A stretch of 64,000 bases of DNA from contig NZ_CP162601.1 in NCBI RefSeq assembly GCF_040957575.1, positions 806,001 through 870,000 of the forward strand. The letters run 5' to 3'. Below, one piece after another: positions 45,361 to 55,369 of this stretch (position 1 is the first letter of the stretch; the number at the start of each line of letters is the position of its first letter). Made by a program: the position numbers and the translations under genes. Under the pieces are notes generated by a model that searched no databases, was not told the DNA's origin, and saw nothing but the letters and a program-made list of their open reading frames with translations. The DNA is from Vibrio sp. HB236076 (GTDB lineage Bacteria; Pseudomonadota; Gammaproteobacteria; Enterobacterales; Vibrionaceae).

Positions 45361-46929
45361 GTGAGTAAACGACTTCTCAAGTCCGGTATGATTGTCAGTG
45401 CGATGACGCTGGTTTCACGTGTATTAGGTTTAGTTCGAGACATTGTGGTCGCCAATTTAATGGGCGCCGGTGCCAGTGCGGATGTTTTTTTCTTTGCCAA
45501 TAAAATTCCTAACTTCTTGCGACGCTTATTTGCCGAAGGCGCGTTCTCACAAGCGTTTGTTCCGGTATTAACCGAATACCAAGCGCAAGACGATGAGAGC
45601 AAAACCCGAGAATTGATCGCCAAAGTCTCAGGGACACTGGGGGTGTTGGTCACGATTGTGACGTTAATCGGCGTGCTGGGGTCGGCTGGGGTCACCGCCT
45701 TATTTGGTGCCGGCTGGTTTTGGGATTGGTTACACGGCGGTCCGGCAGCCGAAAAATTTGAGCTGGCGAGCACACTGCTTAAAATTACCTTTCCCTATCT
45801 GTGGTTTGTCACCTTTGTTGCTTTGTCTGGGGCAATTTTAAATACCCTTGGCCGCTTTGCCGTGTCTTCCTTTACGCCGGTGTTTCTCAATATTGCCATC
45901 ATCAGTTGTGCTCTTTTTCTTGCGCCGCGGTTATCGCAGCCAGAAATTGCCTTAGCGTGCGGGGTTTTTCTGGGGGGACTGGTGCAATTTTTATTTCAAA
46001 TTCCCTTTTTGGCCAAGGCGGGTCTATTGGTTAAACCGTCTTGGGGATGGTCACACTCAGGCGTTGTCAAAATACGCAAACTGATGCTCCCTGCGCTGTT
46101 TGGGGTGTCCGTCAGTCAAATTAACTTGTTACTCGATACTTTTATTGCCAGCTTTTTAACCACGGGGGCCATCAGTTGGCTTTACTATTCCGATCGGCTA
46201 CTCGAATTTCCGTTGGGGTTGTTTGGCATTGCCATTGCCACGGTGATCTTACCGGCGTTGTCGAGAAAACACGTGGACGCAGAGGCTTCGGGATTTGCCG
46301 CGACCATGGACTGGGGGGTGAGAATGGTGGTGTTGCTCGGCGTACCCGCCATGCTTGGCTTAATGGTTTTGGCCAAACCAATGTTGATGGTGCTCTTTAT
46401 GCGCGGCGAGTTTGTGCTTAGCGATGTCGAGCAGGCGGGCATGTCTTTATTGGCGTATGCCAGTGGCTTGTTGAGCTTTATGTTGATCAAGGTGTTGGCA
46501 CCTGGCTATTACTCGCGACAAGACACGAAAACGCCGGTGCGTTTTGGTATTATTGCCATGGTTACCAACATGGTGTTCAATGCCATTTTTGCTTATTTTT
46601 ACGGTTATGTTGGTTTGGCGATGGCCACGTCGTTGTCGGCCTTATTGAATATGTTACTCTTGTATCGCGGTTTGCATCGCGCGCAGGTGTATCGAGTGAC
46701 CAAAGCGACGGCGTGGTATCTGGGCCGAGTATCGGCCGCGGCGTTGGTGATGGCGCTTGTGCTCAATTGGCAGTTACCGCCGTTGGCACAGTGGGTTCAA
46801 TGGTCGCTATTTGAACGCGTGATGCAATTGCTCTTGCACATTGGTCTTGGCAGTTGTGCTTATTTATTAACCTTGTTGCTGCTCGGTTGGCGACTAAAGC
46901 ATGTAAAGTCAGCGACAGAGCGTATGTAA
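45361..46929 (+). CDS. murJ: Lipid II flippase MurJ
   Basis: MOP-family inner-membrane flippase of the peptidoglycan precursor lipid II. The GTG start at 45361 follows GAGGTAAAT; upstream in-frame codons to 45319 lack a ribosome site. 522 residues and about 14 membrane segments. MurJ landmarks include MTLVSRVLGLVRDIVVA, FFFANKIPNFLRRLFAEGAFSQAFVPVL and GYYSRQDTKTPVR. Precedes ribF by 61 bp. Confidence 0.97.
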   Translation: MSKRLLKSGMIVSAMTLVSRVLGLVRDIVVANLMGAGASADVFFFANKIPNFLRRLFAEGAFSQAFVPVLTEYQAQDDESKTRELIAKVSGTLGVLVTIVTLIGVLGSAGVTALFGAGWFWDWLHGGPAAEKFELASTLLKITFPYLWFVTFVALSGAILNTLGRFAVSSFTPVFLNIAIISCALFLAPRLSQPEIALACGVFLGGLVQFLFQIPFLAKAGLLVKPSWGWSHSGVVKIRKLMLPALFGVSVSQINLLLDTFIASFLTTGAISWLYYSDRLLEFPLGLFGIAIATVILPALSRKHVDAEASGFAATMDWGVRMVVLLGVPAMLGLMVLAKPMLMVLFMRGEFVLSDVEQAGMSLLAYASGLLSFMLIKVLAPGYYSRQDTKTPVRFGIIAMVTNMVFNAIFAYFYGYVGLAMATSLSALLNMLLLYRGLHRAQVYRVTKATAWYLGRVSAAALVMALVLNWQLPPLAQWVQWSLFERVMQLLLHIGLGSCAYLLTLLLLGWRLKHVKSATERM

Positions 46930-46990
46930 AAGTATATAATCCGCCAGTTTTCATCTATTAGAAATCAACAGAGGCACAGGTAACACATCG

Positions 46991-47929
46991 ATGGAATTAA
47001 TTCGAGGAATTCACAATATTCAATCTCACCATCACGGGTGTGTACTGACAATCGGTAATTTTGATGGGGTGCATTTGGGCCACCAAGCGGTACTTAAGCA
47101 AGTGGCAGAGCAATCCAAAGCCCTTAACCTTCCCTCTGTTGTGATGACCTTTGAGCCTCAACCGTTAGAGCGCTTTGCCAAAGACAAAGCCCCCGCTCGT
47201 TTGACGCGTTTGCGAGATAAACTTGTGCAGTTGAACAAGTTGTCATTAGATAGACTGCTGTGCGTTAATTTCACCGCCGAGTTTGCTCATATTGAAGCGC
47301 AAGCCTTTATCCGCGACTTGTTGGTCGAGCGTTTGGGTGTTAAATTTCTCGTGGTTGGCGATGACTTTTGCTTTGGTCGTCGACGCCAAGGAGACTTTGA
47401 ACTGCTCAAGGCGGCAGGTGAGCAATATGGCTTTGAGGTTGTTAGTACGCAAAGTTTTTGTTTGCAAACCGCACGTGTCAGCAGTACCTTGATTCGTCAA
47501 GCTTTGGCTGCAGATAAATTTGCAGAAGCGGCGGTGATGCTCGGGCGGGAATACAGTATTCAAGGTCGAGTGTCACACGGTCGAAAACTGGGCCGCACCA
47601 TTGGCTTCCCAACGGCCAATATTCCTCTTAAACGCTGTGTATCACCGGTGTCTGGGGTGTATGTAGTGGAAGTAAAAGGCGTTGATGGCCACGCTACCTT
47701 TGGTGGTGTGGCGAATATCGGCCATCGACCCACGGTCAATGGCTCGCGCCAACAGCTCGAAGTTCACCTATTTGATTACCGCGGTAATTTATACGGTCAG
47801 CAGCTTGAGGTGGTGCTCAAGCACAAATTGAGAAACGAAGAAAAATTTGCCTCTTTTGAGGCGCTAAAACAACAAATTGAATTGGATGCTGAAGCCGCTC
47901 GGGTGTGGCTGCTTCAGTCTAAGCGTTAG
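46991..47929 (+). CDS. ribF: Bifunctional riboflavin kinase / FAD synthetase
   Basis: Makes FMN and then FAD. It has 312 residues (E. coli 313). The N-terminal nucleotidyltransferase has TIGNFDGVHLGHQAVL and the flap segment RVSSTLIRQAL. The C-terminal kinase has GRVSHGRKLGRTIGFPTANI and the ANIGHRPTVNG and HLFDYRGNLYG blocks. First gene of the ribF-ileS-lspA-fkpB-ispH group. Confidence 0.98.
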   Translation: MELIRGIHNIQSHHHGCVLTIGNFDGVHLGHQAVLKQVAEQSKALNLPSVVMTFEPQPLERFAKDKAPARLTRLRDKLVQLNKLSLDRLLCVNFTAEFAHIEAQAFIRDLLVERLGVKFLVVGDDFCFGRRRQGDFELLKAAGEQYGFEVVSTQSFCLQTARVSSTLIRQALAADKFAEAAVMLGREYSIQGRVSHGRKLGRTIGFPTANIPLKRCVSPVSGVYVVEVKGVDGHATFGGVANIGHRPTVNGSRQQLEVHLFDYRGNLYGQQLEVVLKHKLRNEEKFASFEALKQQIELDAEAARVWLLQSKR

Positions 47930-47992
47930 TCGGCTTTGACCACCGACTGGCATAATGTCTAACTTCGCCCAACACAACGGAATTAAGAATCG

Positions 47993-50824
47993 ATGAGTGA
48001 GTATAAAGATACCCTGAATTTGCCTGAAACAGGGTTTCCGATGCGCGGCAATTTGGCTAATCGTGAGCCACAAATGCTGGCGCGCTGGTATAAAGAAGAC
48101 CTTTACGGTGCCATCCGTGAAGCAAAAAAAGGTAAAAAATCGTTCATTTTGCATGATGGCCCTCCTTATGCGAATGGGGATATTCACATTGGCCACGCTC
48201 TCAATAAGATTCTTAAAGACATTATTATCAAATCCAAAACCTTGTCTGGCTATGATGCACCTTATGTCCCTGGTTGGGACTGTCACGGTTTGCCTATCGA
48301 GTTGATGGTTGAGAAAAAAGTGGGTAAACCTGGCCACAAGGTCAGCGCCGCTGAATTTCGTCAAAAGTGTCGTGAATACGCGGCAGGTCAAGTGGAAGGG
48401 CAAAAAGAAAGCTTTAAACGCTTGGGTGTGCTGGGCGAATGGGACAAACCATACCGCACTATGGATTTTGCCACCGAAGCCAATATTATCCGCGCCTTGG
48501 GTAAAATTGCCGACAAAGGTCACCTACTCAAAGGTTTTAAACCGGTGCATTGGTGTACCGATTGTGGCAGTGCGTTGGCTGAAGCGGAAGTGGAATACAA
48601 AGACAAAGTCTCTCCATCAATTGATGTGCGTTTTAAAGCCGCTGACCAAGAGGCGGTACTCGACAAGTTTGAGTTGACGCAAGGACATTCAGGGCAGGGC
48701 GATGTTTCTGTCGTGATCTGGACCACCACGCCTTGGACCTTACCAGCTAACCGCGCTGTGTGTATGCGCGAGGACCTTGAGTACGCTTTAGTCCAAATTG
48801 AAGGCGACAACCCTGAGCGCATCATTGTAGCGGCAGAGTTAGTGAAAGACGTCATGGATCGCGCCGGGATCGAGCACTATCACAACCTGGGCTTTACGAG
48901 TGGTGCCAAGCTCGAGCTAACGCAATACCAACACCCGTTTTACGATTTTACTGTCCCTGCTATTTTGGGCGATCACGTGACAACCGATGCCGGTACCGGT
49001 GTGGTTCACACCGCGCCTGGTCACGGTCAAGAAGACTTTGCGGTCGGTCAGCAGTATCAACTTGAGGTGGCTAACCCGGTTGGTTCGAACGGGGTTTACC
49101 TTCCCGATACCGATTTGTTCGCCGGTCAACACGTCTTTAAAGCCAATGATTCGGTGTTAGAGGTGTTAAAAGAGCGCGGTGCTTTACTGCATCACCACGC
49201 TTATGAGCACAGCTACCCACATTGCTGGCGCCATAAAACGCCGATCATTTTCCGCGCGACGCCACAGTGGTTTGTCTCTATGGATCAAGCGGGTCTGCGC
49301 GCCAAAGCCCTCGATGCGATCAAAGGGGTTCAGTGGATGCCAGACTGGGGACAAAATCGCATTGAAAGCATGGTTGAAGGTCGCCCAGAGTGGTGTATTT
49401 CTCGCCAGCGTACTTGGGGCGTTCCGATTGCGTTATTCGTCCATAAAGAAACCGCTGAATTGCACCCTAACTCGCTTGAGCTGATAGAAAAAGTGGCTCA
49501 ACTTGTTGAAGAAAAAGGTATTCAAGCGTGGTGGGACGTCGAGCCTGAGACGCTTTTAAGCGCGGACGATGCGGCAAATTACGAAAAAGTCCTAGATACA
49601 CTCGACGTGTGGTTTGACTCAGGTGTGACACACTCTGCCGTGGTCGACAACCGCGAAGAGTTCAACGGCCACAAAGCCGACATGTACCTAGAAGGTTCCG
49701 ACCAACATCGCGGCTGGTTCCAGTCGTCATTGATTTCTGGGGTTGCGATTAACGATGTTGCGCCTTACAAAGAAGTCCTTACTCACGGTTTTGTCGTGGA
49801 CGGTCAAGGCCGTAAAATGTCGAAATCGGTGGGCAACGTGGTGGCGCCAAAAGATGTGACCAATAAACTGGGTGCCGATATTTTGCGCCTTTGGGTGGCC
49901 TCAACCGATTACACCGGTGAAGTGGCTGTGTCTGATGAAATTCTCAAACGCAGTGCTGACGCTTACCGCCGTATTCGCAATACGTCGCGTTTCTTCCTCG
50001 CCAACCTCAATGGATTTAACCCTGAAACCGATATGGTGGCGGCAGAAGACATGGTGGCACTCGATCGCTGGGCTGTCGGCCAAGCCTTGTCGGCGCAACA
50101 AGACATTTTGGCGGCGTATCAAGAGTACAACACACACGCCGTCACTCAGCGTCTGATGCGTTTCTGCTCTATTGAGATGGGGTCTTTCTATCTCGATATT
50201 ATTAAAGACCGTCAATACACCGCAAAACGTGGCAGTCATGCTCAGCGTAGTTGTCAAACGGCTTTGTATCACATTGTTGAAGCCTTGGTTCGCTGGATGG
50301 CGCCGATTATGTCCTTTACGGCGGATGAAATTTGGAATGAAATGCCAGGCCAACGCGCTAAGTTCGTCTTTACAGAAGAGTGGTATCAAGATCTCTTTGC
50401 ACTTTCTGATGATGAAGCGATCAGCAACAGCGATTGGTTGAAAGTCCAAGAAGTGCGTGCGGCGGTGAATAAGTTGTTAGAAGCGGCTCGTAACGAAAAA
50501 ACCATTGGTGGTTCACTGCAAGCTGAGGTGACGTTGTACGCTTCTGATGAGATTGCTGAGGTACTCAACCGCTTGCAAGACGAGTTGCGTTTTGTGCTGT
50601 TAACTTCCGCGGCCAACGTCGTTAGCTTAAATGACAAATCAGAGCAAGCGAAAGAAACCGAGCTTGACGGACTGTGGGTTGAAGTGGCCAAAACCGACGC
50701 TGAGAAGTGCGATCGCTGTTGGCACCACACCCCAGAAGTCGGTCATATTGAAGGTCACGAAACTATTTGTGCACGTTGTGTGTCCAACGTAGAAGGAGAG
50801 GGCGAGAGCCGTCACTTTGCTTAA
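47993..50824 (+). CDS. ileS: Isoleucyl-tRNA synthetase
   Basis: Charges tRNA-Ile and edits misactivated valine. It has 943 residues (E. coli 938). HIGH is at 65-68 ([14 protein letters not shown]) and KMSKS at 608-612. The editing domain holds [13 protein letters not shown] and [16 protein letters not shown]. The C-terminal zinc site is CDRCWHH with CARC (the last about 35 residues). It is the bacterial type sensitive to mupirocin in family terms. Confidence 0.98.
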   Translation: MSEYKDTLNLPETGFPMRGNLANREPQMLARWYKEDLYGAIREAKKGKKSFILHDGPPYANGDIHIGHALNKILKDIIIKSKTLSGYDAPYVPGWDCHGLPIELMVEKKVGKPGHKVSAAEFRQKCREYAAGQVEGQKESFKRLGVLGEWDKPYRTMDFATEANIIRALGKIADKGHLLKGFKPVHWCTDCGSALAEAEVEYKDKVSPSIDVRFKAADQEAVLDKFELTQGHSGQGDVSVVIWTTTPWTLPANRAVCMREDLEYALVQIEGDNPERIIVAAELVKDVMDRAGIEHYHNLGFTSGAKLELTQYQHPFYDFTVPAILGDHVTTDAGTGVVHTAPGHGQEDFAVGQQYQLEVANPVGSNGVYLPDTDLFAGQHVFKANDSVLEVLKERGALLHHHAYEHSYPHCWRHKTPIIFRATPQWFVSMDQAGLRAKALDAIKGVQWMPDWGQNRIESMVEGRPEWCISRQRTWGVPIALFVHKETAELHPNSLELIEKVAQLVEEKGIQAWWDVEPETLLSADDAANYEKVLDTLDVWFDSGVTHSAVVDNREEFNGHKADMYLEGSDQHRGWFQSSLISGVAINDVAPYKEVLTHGFVVDGQGRKMSKSVGNVVAPKDVTNKLGADILRLWVASTDYTGEVAVSDEILKRSADAYRRIRNTSRFFLANLNGFNPETDMVAAEDMVALDRWAVGQALSAQQDILAAYQEYNTHAVTQRLMRFCSIEMGSFYLDIIKDRQYTAKRGSHAQRSCQTALYHIVEALVRWMAPIMSFTADEIWNEMPGQRAKFVFTEEWYQDLFALSDDEAISNSDWLKVQEVRAAVNKLLEAARNEKTIGGSLQAEVTLYASDEIAEVLNRLQDELRFVLLTSAANVVSLNDKSEQAKETELDGLWVEVAKTDAEKCDRCWHHTPEVGHIEGHETICARCVSNVEGEGESRHFA

Positions 50825-50838
50825 CCAATAGGATACTC

Positions 50839-51345
50839 ATGAGCCAATCTAATCTGACTTGGCAACAATCTGGAATGCGCTGGCTGTGGCTGGCCATTCT
50901 GGTGTTTGTCGCTGATATAGCTATTAAGTTTTTGGTGCTTCACACAATTCCGATGGGGTGGCAACACCGCATAGAAGTACTGCCCTTTTTCAACTTACTT
51001 TACGTACAAAATCACGGTGCGGCGTTTAGCTTTTTGAGTGATGAAGGTGGTTGGCAGCGTTGGTTGTTTACCGCCATTGCCATTGGAGTGAGTGCTTTTT
51101 TGCTCTTTTCCATGCGCCGTCAACCGGCCAAGCCTGCGTTAAATAACGTGTCATACGCCTTAATTGTCGGTGGCGCCATTGGCAATGTGTTTGATCGCAT
51201 TGTGCATGGCTTTGTGATCGATTATCTCGATTTTTTCTGGGGTAACAGTCATTGGCCGGCGTTTAACTTGGCAGACTCAGCAATTTGTATCGGGGCGGCG
51301 TTGATCATATTAGATGGTTTTCGCTCTCAGCCCGAGGGCAAATAA
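50839..51345 (+). CDS. lspA: Lipoprotein signal peptidase
   Basis: Aspartyl protease of the inner membrane that removes signal peptides from diacylglyceryl-modified lipoproteins. The start at ATG 50839 (14 bp after ileS) gives 168 residues; the longer frame reaching into ileS is not real. Four membrane segments. [21 protein letters not shown] and FNLADSAI contain the likely catalytic D128 and D146. Confidence 0.96.
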   Translation: MSQSNLTWQQSGMRWLWLAILVFVADIAIKFLVLHTIPMGWQHRIEVLPFFNLLYVQNHGAAFSFLSDEGGWQRWLFTAIAIGVSAFLLFSMRRQPAKPALNNVSYALIVGGAIGNVFDRIVHGFVIDYLDFFWGNSHWPAFNLADSAICIGAALIILDGFRSQPEGK

Positions 51346-51363
51346 CGCTCGCGACGTCTTTTC

Positions 51364-51392
51364 AGCGCTGTCATTACGATGGCGCTTTTTTT
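51364..51392 (+). terminator. Weak terminator or attenuator after lspA
   Basis: AGCGCTGTCAT and ATGGCGCT can pair around TACG (one G-U) and are followed by a T run. Downstream genes fkpB and ispH may therefore have an additional promoter. Confidence 0.5.
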
Positions 51393-51412
51393 CACGGTTA
51401 TTTTGCTCCTAT

Positions 51413-51445
51413 CACCACCAATGGCGTAAACGCTCGTTGGTGGTG
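51413..51445 (+). promoter_or_regulatory. Leader hairpin upstream of fkpB
   Basis: CACCACCAA (51413-51421) and TTGGTGGTG (51437-51445) pair perfectly, with an inner GCG-TAAA-CGC stem. It ends 30 bases before the fkpB start. Confidence 0.5.
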
Positions 51446-51475
51446 GCTTCATAGAAACGCATAAGAAGGGATCCT

Positions 51476-51901
51476 ATGATTACCCAAAACTCTCTGGTGA
51501 CATTGCATTTTAGTATTATTATGGCCAATGGTTCGGTGGCCGACAGCACGTTAAATCAAGGAAAACCCGCCAAATTAGTGATTGGTGATGGCAGCCTGAG
51601 TGAGAACTTCGAGCAGTGCTTAATCGGCTTAAAGCCCGGTGATAAACAATCGATTCCTCTGCAAGCGGAAGACGCTTTTGGTTTGCCAAATCCCGATAAC
51701 ATCCACCATATGGATCGCAGTCGATTTGTCGGCGATGCCGCGGTTGAAGTTGGCACCATCATGGCGTTTTCTGGCCCAGATGGGATGGAAATTCCTGGCA
51801 TCATCACCGAGATTATTGGCGACTCAGTCACCGTTGATTTTAATCATCCCCTCGCGGGCCAAGATGTGACTTTTGAAGTTGAAATTTTAGCGGTAGAATA
51901 G
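51476..51901 (+). CDS. fkpB: FKBP-type peptidyl-prolyl isomerase FkpB (SlpA)
   Basis: Cytoplasmic short FKBP/SlyD-type prolyl isomerase of 141 residues (E. coli 149). The sequence [21 protein letters not shown] begins the FKBP fold, [21 protein letters not shown] follows, and the IF insert ([20 protein letters not shown]) is the SlyD-like chaperone flap. The SlyD His-rich tail is absent. It lies between lspA and ispH exactly as in E. coli. Confidence 0.95.
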   Translation: MITQNSLVTLHFSIIMANGSVADSTLNQGKPAKLVIGDGSLSENFEQCLIGLKPGDKQSIPLQAEDAFGLPNPDNIHHMDRSRFVGDAAVEVGTIMAFSGPDGMEIPGIITEIIGDSVTVDFNHPLAGQDVTFEVEILAVE

Positions 51902-51930
51902 TTGAGTTACCCAATAGCAAGAGCGACAAA

Positions 51931-52884
51931 ATGAAGATATTGTTAGCCAATCCCCGAGGCTTTTGTGCTGGGGTGGATCGAGCGATTAGCATCGTAGAAC
52001 GCGCCTTAGAGCTTTACCAGCCCCCAATATACGTACGTCATGAAGTGGTACACAATCGCTTTGTGGTTGAAGGATTAAAACGCCGTGGGGCGGTATTTGT
52101 TGAAGAGTTGCATGAAGTGCCTGACGACAGTATTGTCATTTTTTCTGCTCACGGTGTGTCACAAGCGGTTCGACAAGAGGCCAAACGCCGCGCTTTAACC
52201 GTGTTTGATGCAACCTGCCCATTGGTGACTAAAGTTCATATGGAGGTGGCTCGTGCCAGTCGCCGCAATATGGAAGTGGTGTTGATAGGCCATGCCGGTC
52301 ACCCCGAAGTTGAAGGGACGATGGGCCAGTATCACAGTGAAACTGGCGGGATGTATTTAGTTGAAAAACCAGAAGATGTCGCGGGTTTGAAAAACAAAGT
52401 TCAAGATCAAAGTCATCTGCATTACGTTAGCCAAACCACCTTGTCTGTCGATGAAACCGCCGATGTGATTGATGAATTGCGCCGTGTGTTCCCCGATATA
52501 CAAGGCCCGCGCAAAGACGATATTTGTTACGCGACGCAAAACCGCCAAGACGCGGTAAGAGAAATGGCACGAGAAGTCGACGTGATGATTGTGGTGGGGT
52601 CGAAGAACTCCTCCAACTCCACGCGCTTAAAAGAGTTGGCTGAGAAGCTAGGTACGCCAGGCTATTTAATTGATACGGCTGAAGATATTGATACCGCTTG
52701 GTTTGAGGGGGTCAATAAAGTGGGCGTGACCGCCGGGGCGTCAGCGCCGGAAGAGTTAGTGGCACAGATCATTGAACGGATCAAAAGCTTAGGGGCAGAG
52801 GACGAGGTCGAAGAGGTGTTGGGCCGAGAAGAAAATATGGTCTTTGAGGTGCCAAAAGAGCTGCAGATCACCCAAGTGGGCTAA
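51931..52884 (+). CDS. ispH: 4-hydroxy-3-methylbut-2-enyl diphosphate reductase
   Basis: Last enzyme of the MEP isoprenoid pathway, making IPP and DMAPP. It has 317 residues (E. coli 316). The [4Fe-4S] cysteines are C12 ([13 protein letters not shown]), C96 ([10 protein letters not shown]) and C199 ([11 protein letters not shown]). The HEVVHN, SAHGV and [11 protein letters not shown] motifs supply substrate-binding histidines. Ends the ribF-ileS-lspA-fkpB-ispH group. Confidence 0.98.
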   Translation: MKILLANPRGFCAGVDRAISIVERALELYQPPIYVRHEVVHNRFVVEGLKRRGAVFVEELHEVPDDSIVIFSAHGVSQAVRQEAKRRALTVFDATCPLVTKVHMEVARASRRNMEVVLIGHAGHPEVEGTMGQYHSETGGMYLVEKPEDVAGLKNKVQDQSHLHYVSQTTLSVDETADVIDELRRVFPDIQGPRKDDICYATQNRQDAVREMAREVDVMIVVGSKNSSNSTRLKELAEKLGTPGYLIDTAEDIDTAWFEGVNKVGVTAGASAPEELVAQIIERIKSLGAEDEVEEVLGREENMVFEVPKELQITQVG

Positions 52885-52921
52885 CCGAGTTGGCTTGAAA
52901 AAAACGGCCATGGCCGATGAG

Positions 52922-52953
52922 AAAAAATGCGCCGTTGTGGCGCATTTTTTTAT
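52922..52953. terminator. Bidirectional terminator between ispH and gabD
   Basis: AAAAAATGCGCC and GGCGCATTTTTTT around GTTGT, with T runs on both strands. Confidence 0.95.
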
Positions 52954-53000
52954 CGAGCATCGATGGAACACCGGGGCCGTGACATTGCGATTGGTATGAC

Positions 53001-54428
53001 CTATAGCCCACCAAAACACAGGTATTTGATGTTGAGGTACTCGTCGATACCTTGATGGCCTCCTTCGCGACCAATGCCCGATTGTTTGACGCCGCCAAAT
53101 GGGGCGACTTCGGTTGAAATCAGACCGTCATTAATGCCGACCATGCCGTATTCAAGGGCTTCGGCGACGTGAAAGGCGCGCGGGATAGAGGCGGTATAGA
53201 AATAACTGGCCAAGCCGTAGATGGTGTCATTGGCTTGGTGAATTAAGTCTTCTTCATCATCAAAGGCGATAACGGGCGCTACCGGGCCAAAAATCTCGCT
53301 TTGGACAATGTCCATGTCGGCCGTGACTTGAGTCAGTATGCTGGGTTCGACAAAGCGACCCCCTAAATCCTTGCCACCTAAAGCGAGCTGCGCGCCTTGC
53401 TCGATAGCGCGTTCAAGGTGAGCCATCACACTGTGTTTCGCGCGATCGTCGATAAGTGGGCCAATGTCGGTATCGGCTTGTAACCCTTGACCGGCCTTGA
53501 GTTGACTGGCCGCGGCGACAAACTTTTCAACAAATTGGTCGTAGATGTCACGTTGGACATAAAAGCGATTGGCACAAACACAGGTTTGGCCGGCATTGCG
53601 AAACTTGGAGGTAATGGCGCCCTGTACCGCATCATCGAGATTGGCGTCATTAAAGACAATAAACGGCGCGTTGCCACCGAGCTCCATGGACGTGCGTTTT
53701 ACAGTGTTAGCGCATTGTTCCATCAACAAACGGCCAATTTTCGTTGAGCCGGTAAAAGACAGTTTCTTGATGTCTGGGTGTTGGCAAAAAATATCGCCGA
53801 TCACACTGGCATCTTGGTGATTCACGATGGTGAGTAAGTCCTCGGGTAAACCCGCTTGTAAGGCTAACTCTAGGCAAGCATAAGCACTGAGGGGCGTTTG
53901 TGCGGCGGGTTTGACTAACATGCTACACCCTGCTGCGAGTGCCGGAGCGGCTTTGCGAGTGATCATCGCTATGGGAAAATTCCAAGGCGTAATGGCGGCG
54001 GTCACCCCAACCGCTTGTTTCACGGTCATCAAACGCTTATTGGCGGCTGGGCTAGGAATGGTCTCACCGAGTGTTCGTCGTGCCTCTTCAGCAAACCATT
54101 TGATAAATGACGCCCCGTATTTGACTTCACCAAGGGCCTCTTGCAAAGGTTTTCCTTGCTCTAAGGTCATGATTCGGGCGAGATCATCTTGGTTTTCCAA
54201 CATCAACTCATACCAGCGATAAAGGATATCACTGCGCTGGCCAGCACTGATCGCTTGCCACGAACGTTGAGCCTGTTTTGACTTGGCAATCAGCGCTTCC
54301 ACTTGTTGGGCTGAAAAAGAAGGGACATAAGCGATGATCTCGCCGGTAGCGGGGTTGTCGACAGCAATTGCTGAATCACTGGCAGGGCACAGGGCGTTGA
54401 GAAGACGCTTATTTTTAATTTGTTCCAT
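53001..54428 (-). CDS. gabD: NAD(P)-dependent succinate-semialdehyde dehydrogenase family protein
   Basis: Aldehyde dehydrogenase of 475 residues from ATG 54428 (TTGAGG upstream); the longer upstream frame lacks a good site. Catalytic E249 (MELGGNAPF) and C283 (GQTCVCANR), cofactor loop FTGSTKIGR, and PWNFPIAM are intact. The C-terminus GIDEYLNIKYLCFGGL fits the GabD subfamily, which oxidises succinate semialdehyde to succinate. No gabT is nearby, so related semialdehyde substrates are possible. A 10-G tract lies about 150 bp upstream. Confidence 0.88.
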   Translation of the reverse strand: MEQIKNKRLLNALCPASDSAIAVDNPATGEIIAYVPSFSAQQVEALIAKSKQAQRSWQAISAGQRSDILYRWYELMLENQDDLARIMTLEQGKPLQEALGEVKYGASFIKWFAEEARRTLGETIPSPAANKRLMTVKQAVGVTAAITPWNFPIAMITRKAAPALAAGCSMLVKPAAQTPLSAYACLELALQAGLPEDLLTIVNHQDASVIGDIFCQHPDIKKLSFTGSTKIGRLLMEQCANTVKRTSMELGGNAPFIVFNDANLDDAVQGAITSKFRNAGQTCVCANRFYVQRDIYDQFVEKFVAAASQLKAGQGLQADTDIGPLIDDRAKHSVMAHLERAIEQGAQLALGGKDLGGRFVEPSILTQVTADMDIVQSEIFGPVAPVIAFDDEEDLIHQANDTIYGLASYFYTASIPRAFHVAEALEYGMVGINDGLISTEVAPFGGVKQSGIGREGGHQGIDEYLNIKYLCFGGL

Positions 54429-54578
54429 GTTTTCAATCCTCAAGGTGGTGAAAAGTCTCTCCAGTCTACTCCTGTTAGCGTCCATAAGACTAGCGAAGAT
54501 GGTGAAGTTGCGGTCAATTTTCCAGTAAAAGGCTGGGTGGTGAGATGACATGGACGCTGCCGTTGATTGTCACTCCAA

Positions 54579-54588
54579 GGGGGGGGGG
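54579..54588. repeat. Poly-G tract of 10 bases
   Basis: An uninterrupted run of 10 G (10 C on the minus strand) in the gap between the gabD start and the btsR stop. Tracts of this length are slippage-prone. Confidence 0.9.
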
Positions 54589-54636
54589 CCGTTGGCCTTA
54601 TTGCCCCTTTTTCCACGATGGGGTAGGGGCAATGGG

Positions 54637-55362
54637 CTACTGACTTAATCCTAAGCCTAAGGCGTCTTTTAAACTGCGAAAATATCGCCGGCTAACTGGA
54701 ACGCTGTGACCGCTATGAGTCGATAGGGTGGCGAGCCCGTTGTCTTGCAGCTTGATTTCACGGATCGAGGCCAAACGCACCAAATACTGGCGATGGCAGC
54801 GCACTAGGTCGGTTTTGTTTTCTAATACTTTAAGGGTTAATTGCGTGTCTGAGGTTTGCTGCGCGGTAACGAGATGGACACCGCGTAAATCGCTGTAAGC
54901 GCATTCTATTTCCTGCTGGGGGATAAAAAAGATCCGCTGATGACCGACACAAGGGATTTGGCTTAAGCGCTCTGGCGTAACCGAGGAGAAGTCTTGTTGA
55001 TCGAGTTGTGCTTTTTTCAATCGCAATAGTGTTTTGTTCAGCCGGCTTGGCTCGACGGGTTTGAGCAAGTAATCAAACGCGTTGTCTTCAAAGGCCTGTA
55101 AGGCGTAGTGCTCAAATGCAGTGACAAAGACAATGTGTGGCATGGTATCGGTGTCGAGCATCGCCAGCATGTCTAACCCAGAGACCTGTGGCATCTCAAT
55201 ATCGAGGAATACCACATCCGGTTTCAGTTGTTGGAGTTTTTTCATGCCTTCAATGGCATTGTTGGCCTGTCCTAGTACCTCAACCATCTCGGTTTCGGCA
55301 AGCAGCAGACACATTTCTTCGCGAGCTAAGGGCTCATCATCGATAATCAATGCAGTGATCAT
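54637..55362 (-). CDS. btsR: LytTR response regulator, BtsR/YehT-like
   Basis: Response regulator of 241 residues (E. coli BtsR 239). The start at ATG 55362 follows TGAGGTTTGT; the upstream extension lies inside btsS. The receiver domain has D9, D54 (VVFLDIEMP) and K in LLKPVEPS. The C-terminal LytTR DNA-binding domain includes IPCVGHQRIFFIP, LVRCHRQYLVRL and VPVSRRYFRSLKDALGL. In E. coli BtsSR responds to extracellular pyruvate and activates the btsT transporter gene. Seven bases after btsS. Confidence 0.92.
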   Translation of the reverse strand: MITALIIDDEPLAREEMCLLLAETEMVEVLGQANNAIEGMKKLQQLKPDVVFLDIEMPQVSGLDMLAMLDTDTMPHIVFVTAFEHYALQAFEDNAFDYLLKPVEPSRLNKTLLRLKKAQLDQQDFSSVTPERLSQIPCVGHQRIFFIPQQEIECAYSDLRGVHLVTAQQTSDTQLTLKVLENKTDLVRCHRQYLVRLASIREIKLQDNGLATLSTHSGHSVPVSRRYFRSLKDALGLGLSQ

Positions 55363-55369
55363 ACAAACC

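Noticed and set aside
52988..52996. GATTGGTAT near the gabD 3' end, like the right end of the palindromic element
   Set aside because: Only nine bases match, and the adjoining right-arm sequence (TATCATTGACCACAG) is not present, so chance is likely.
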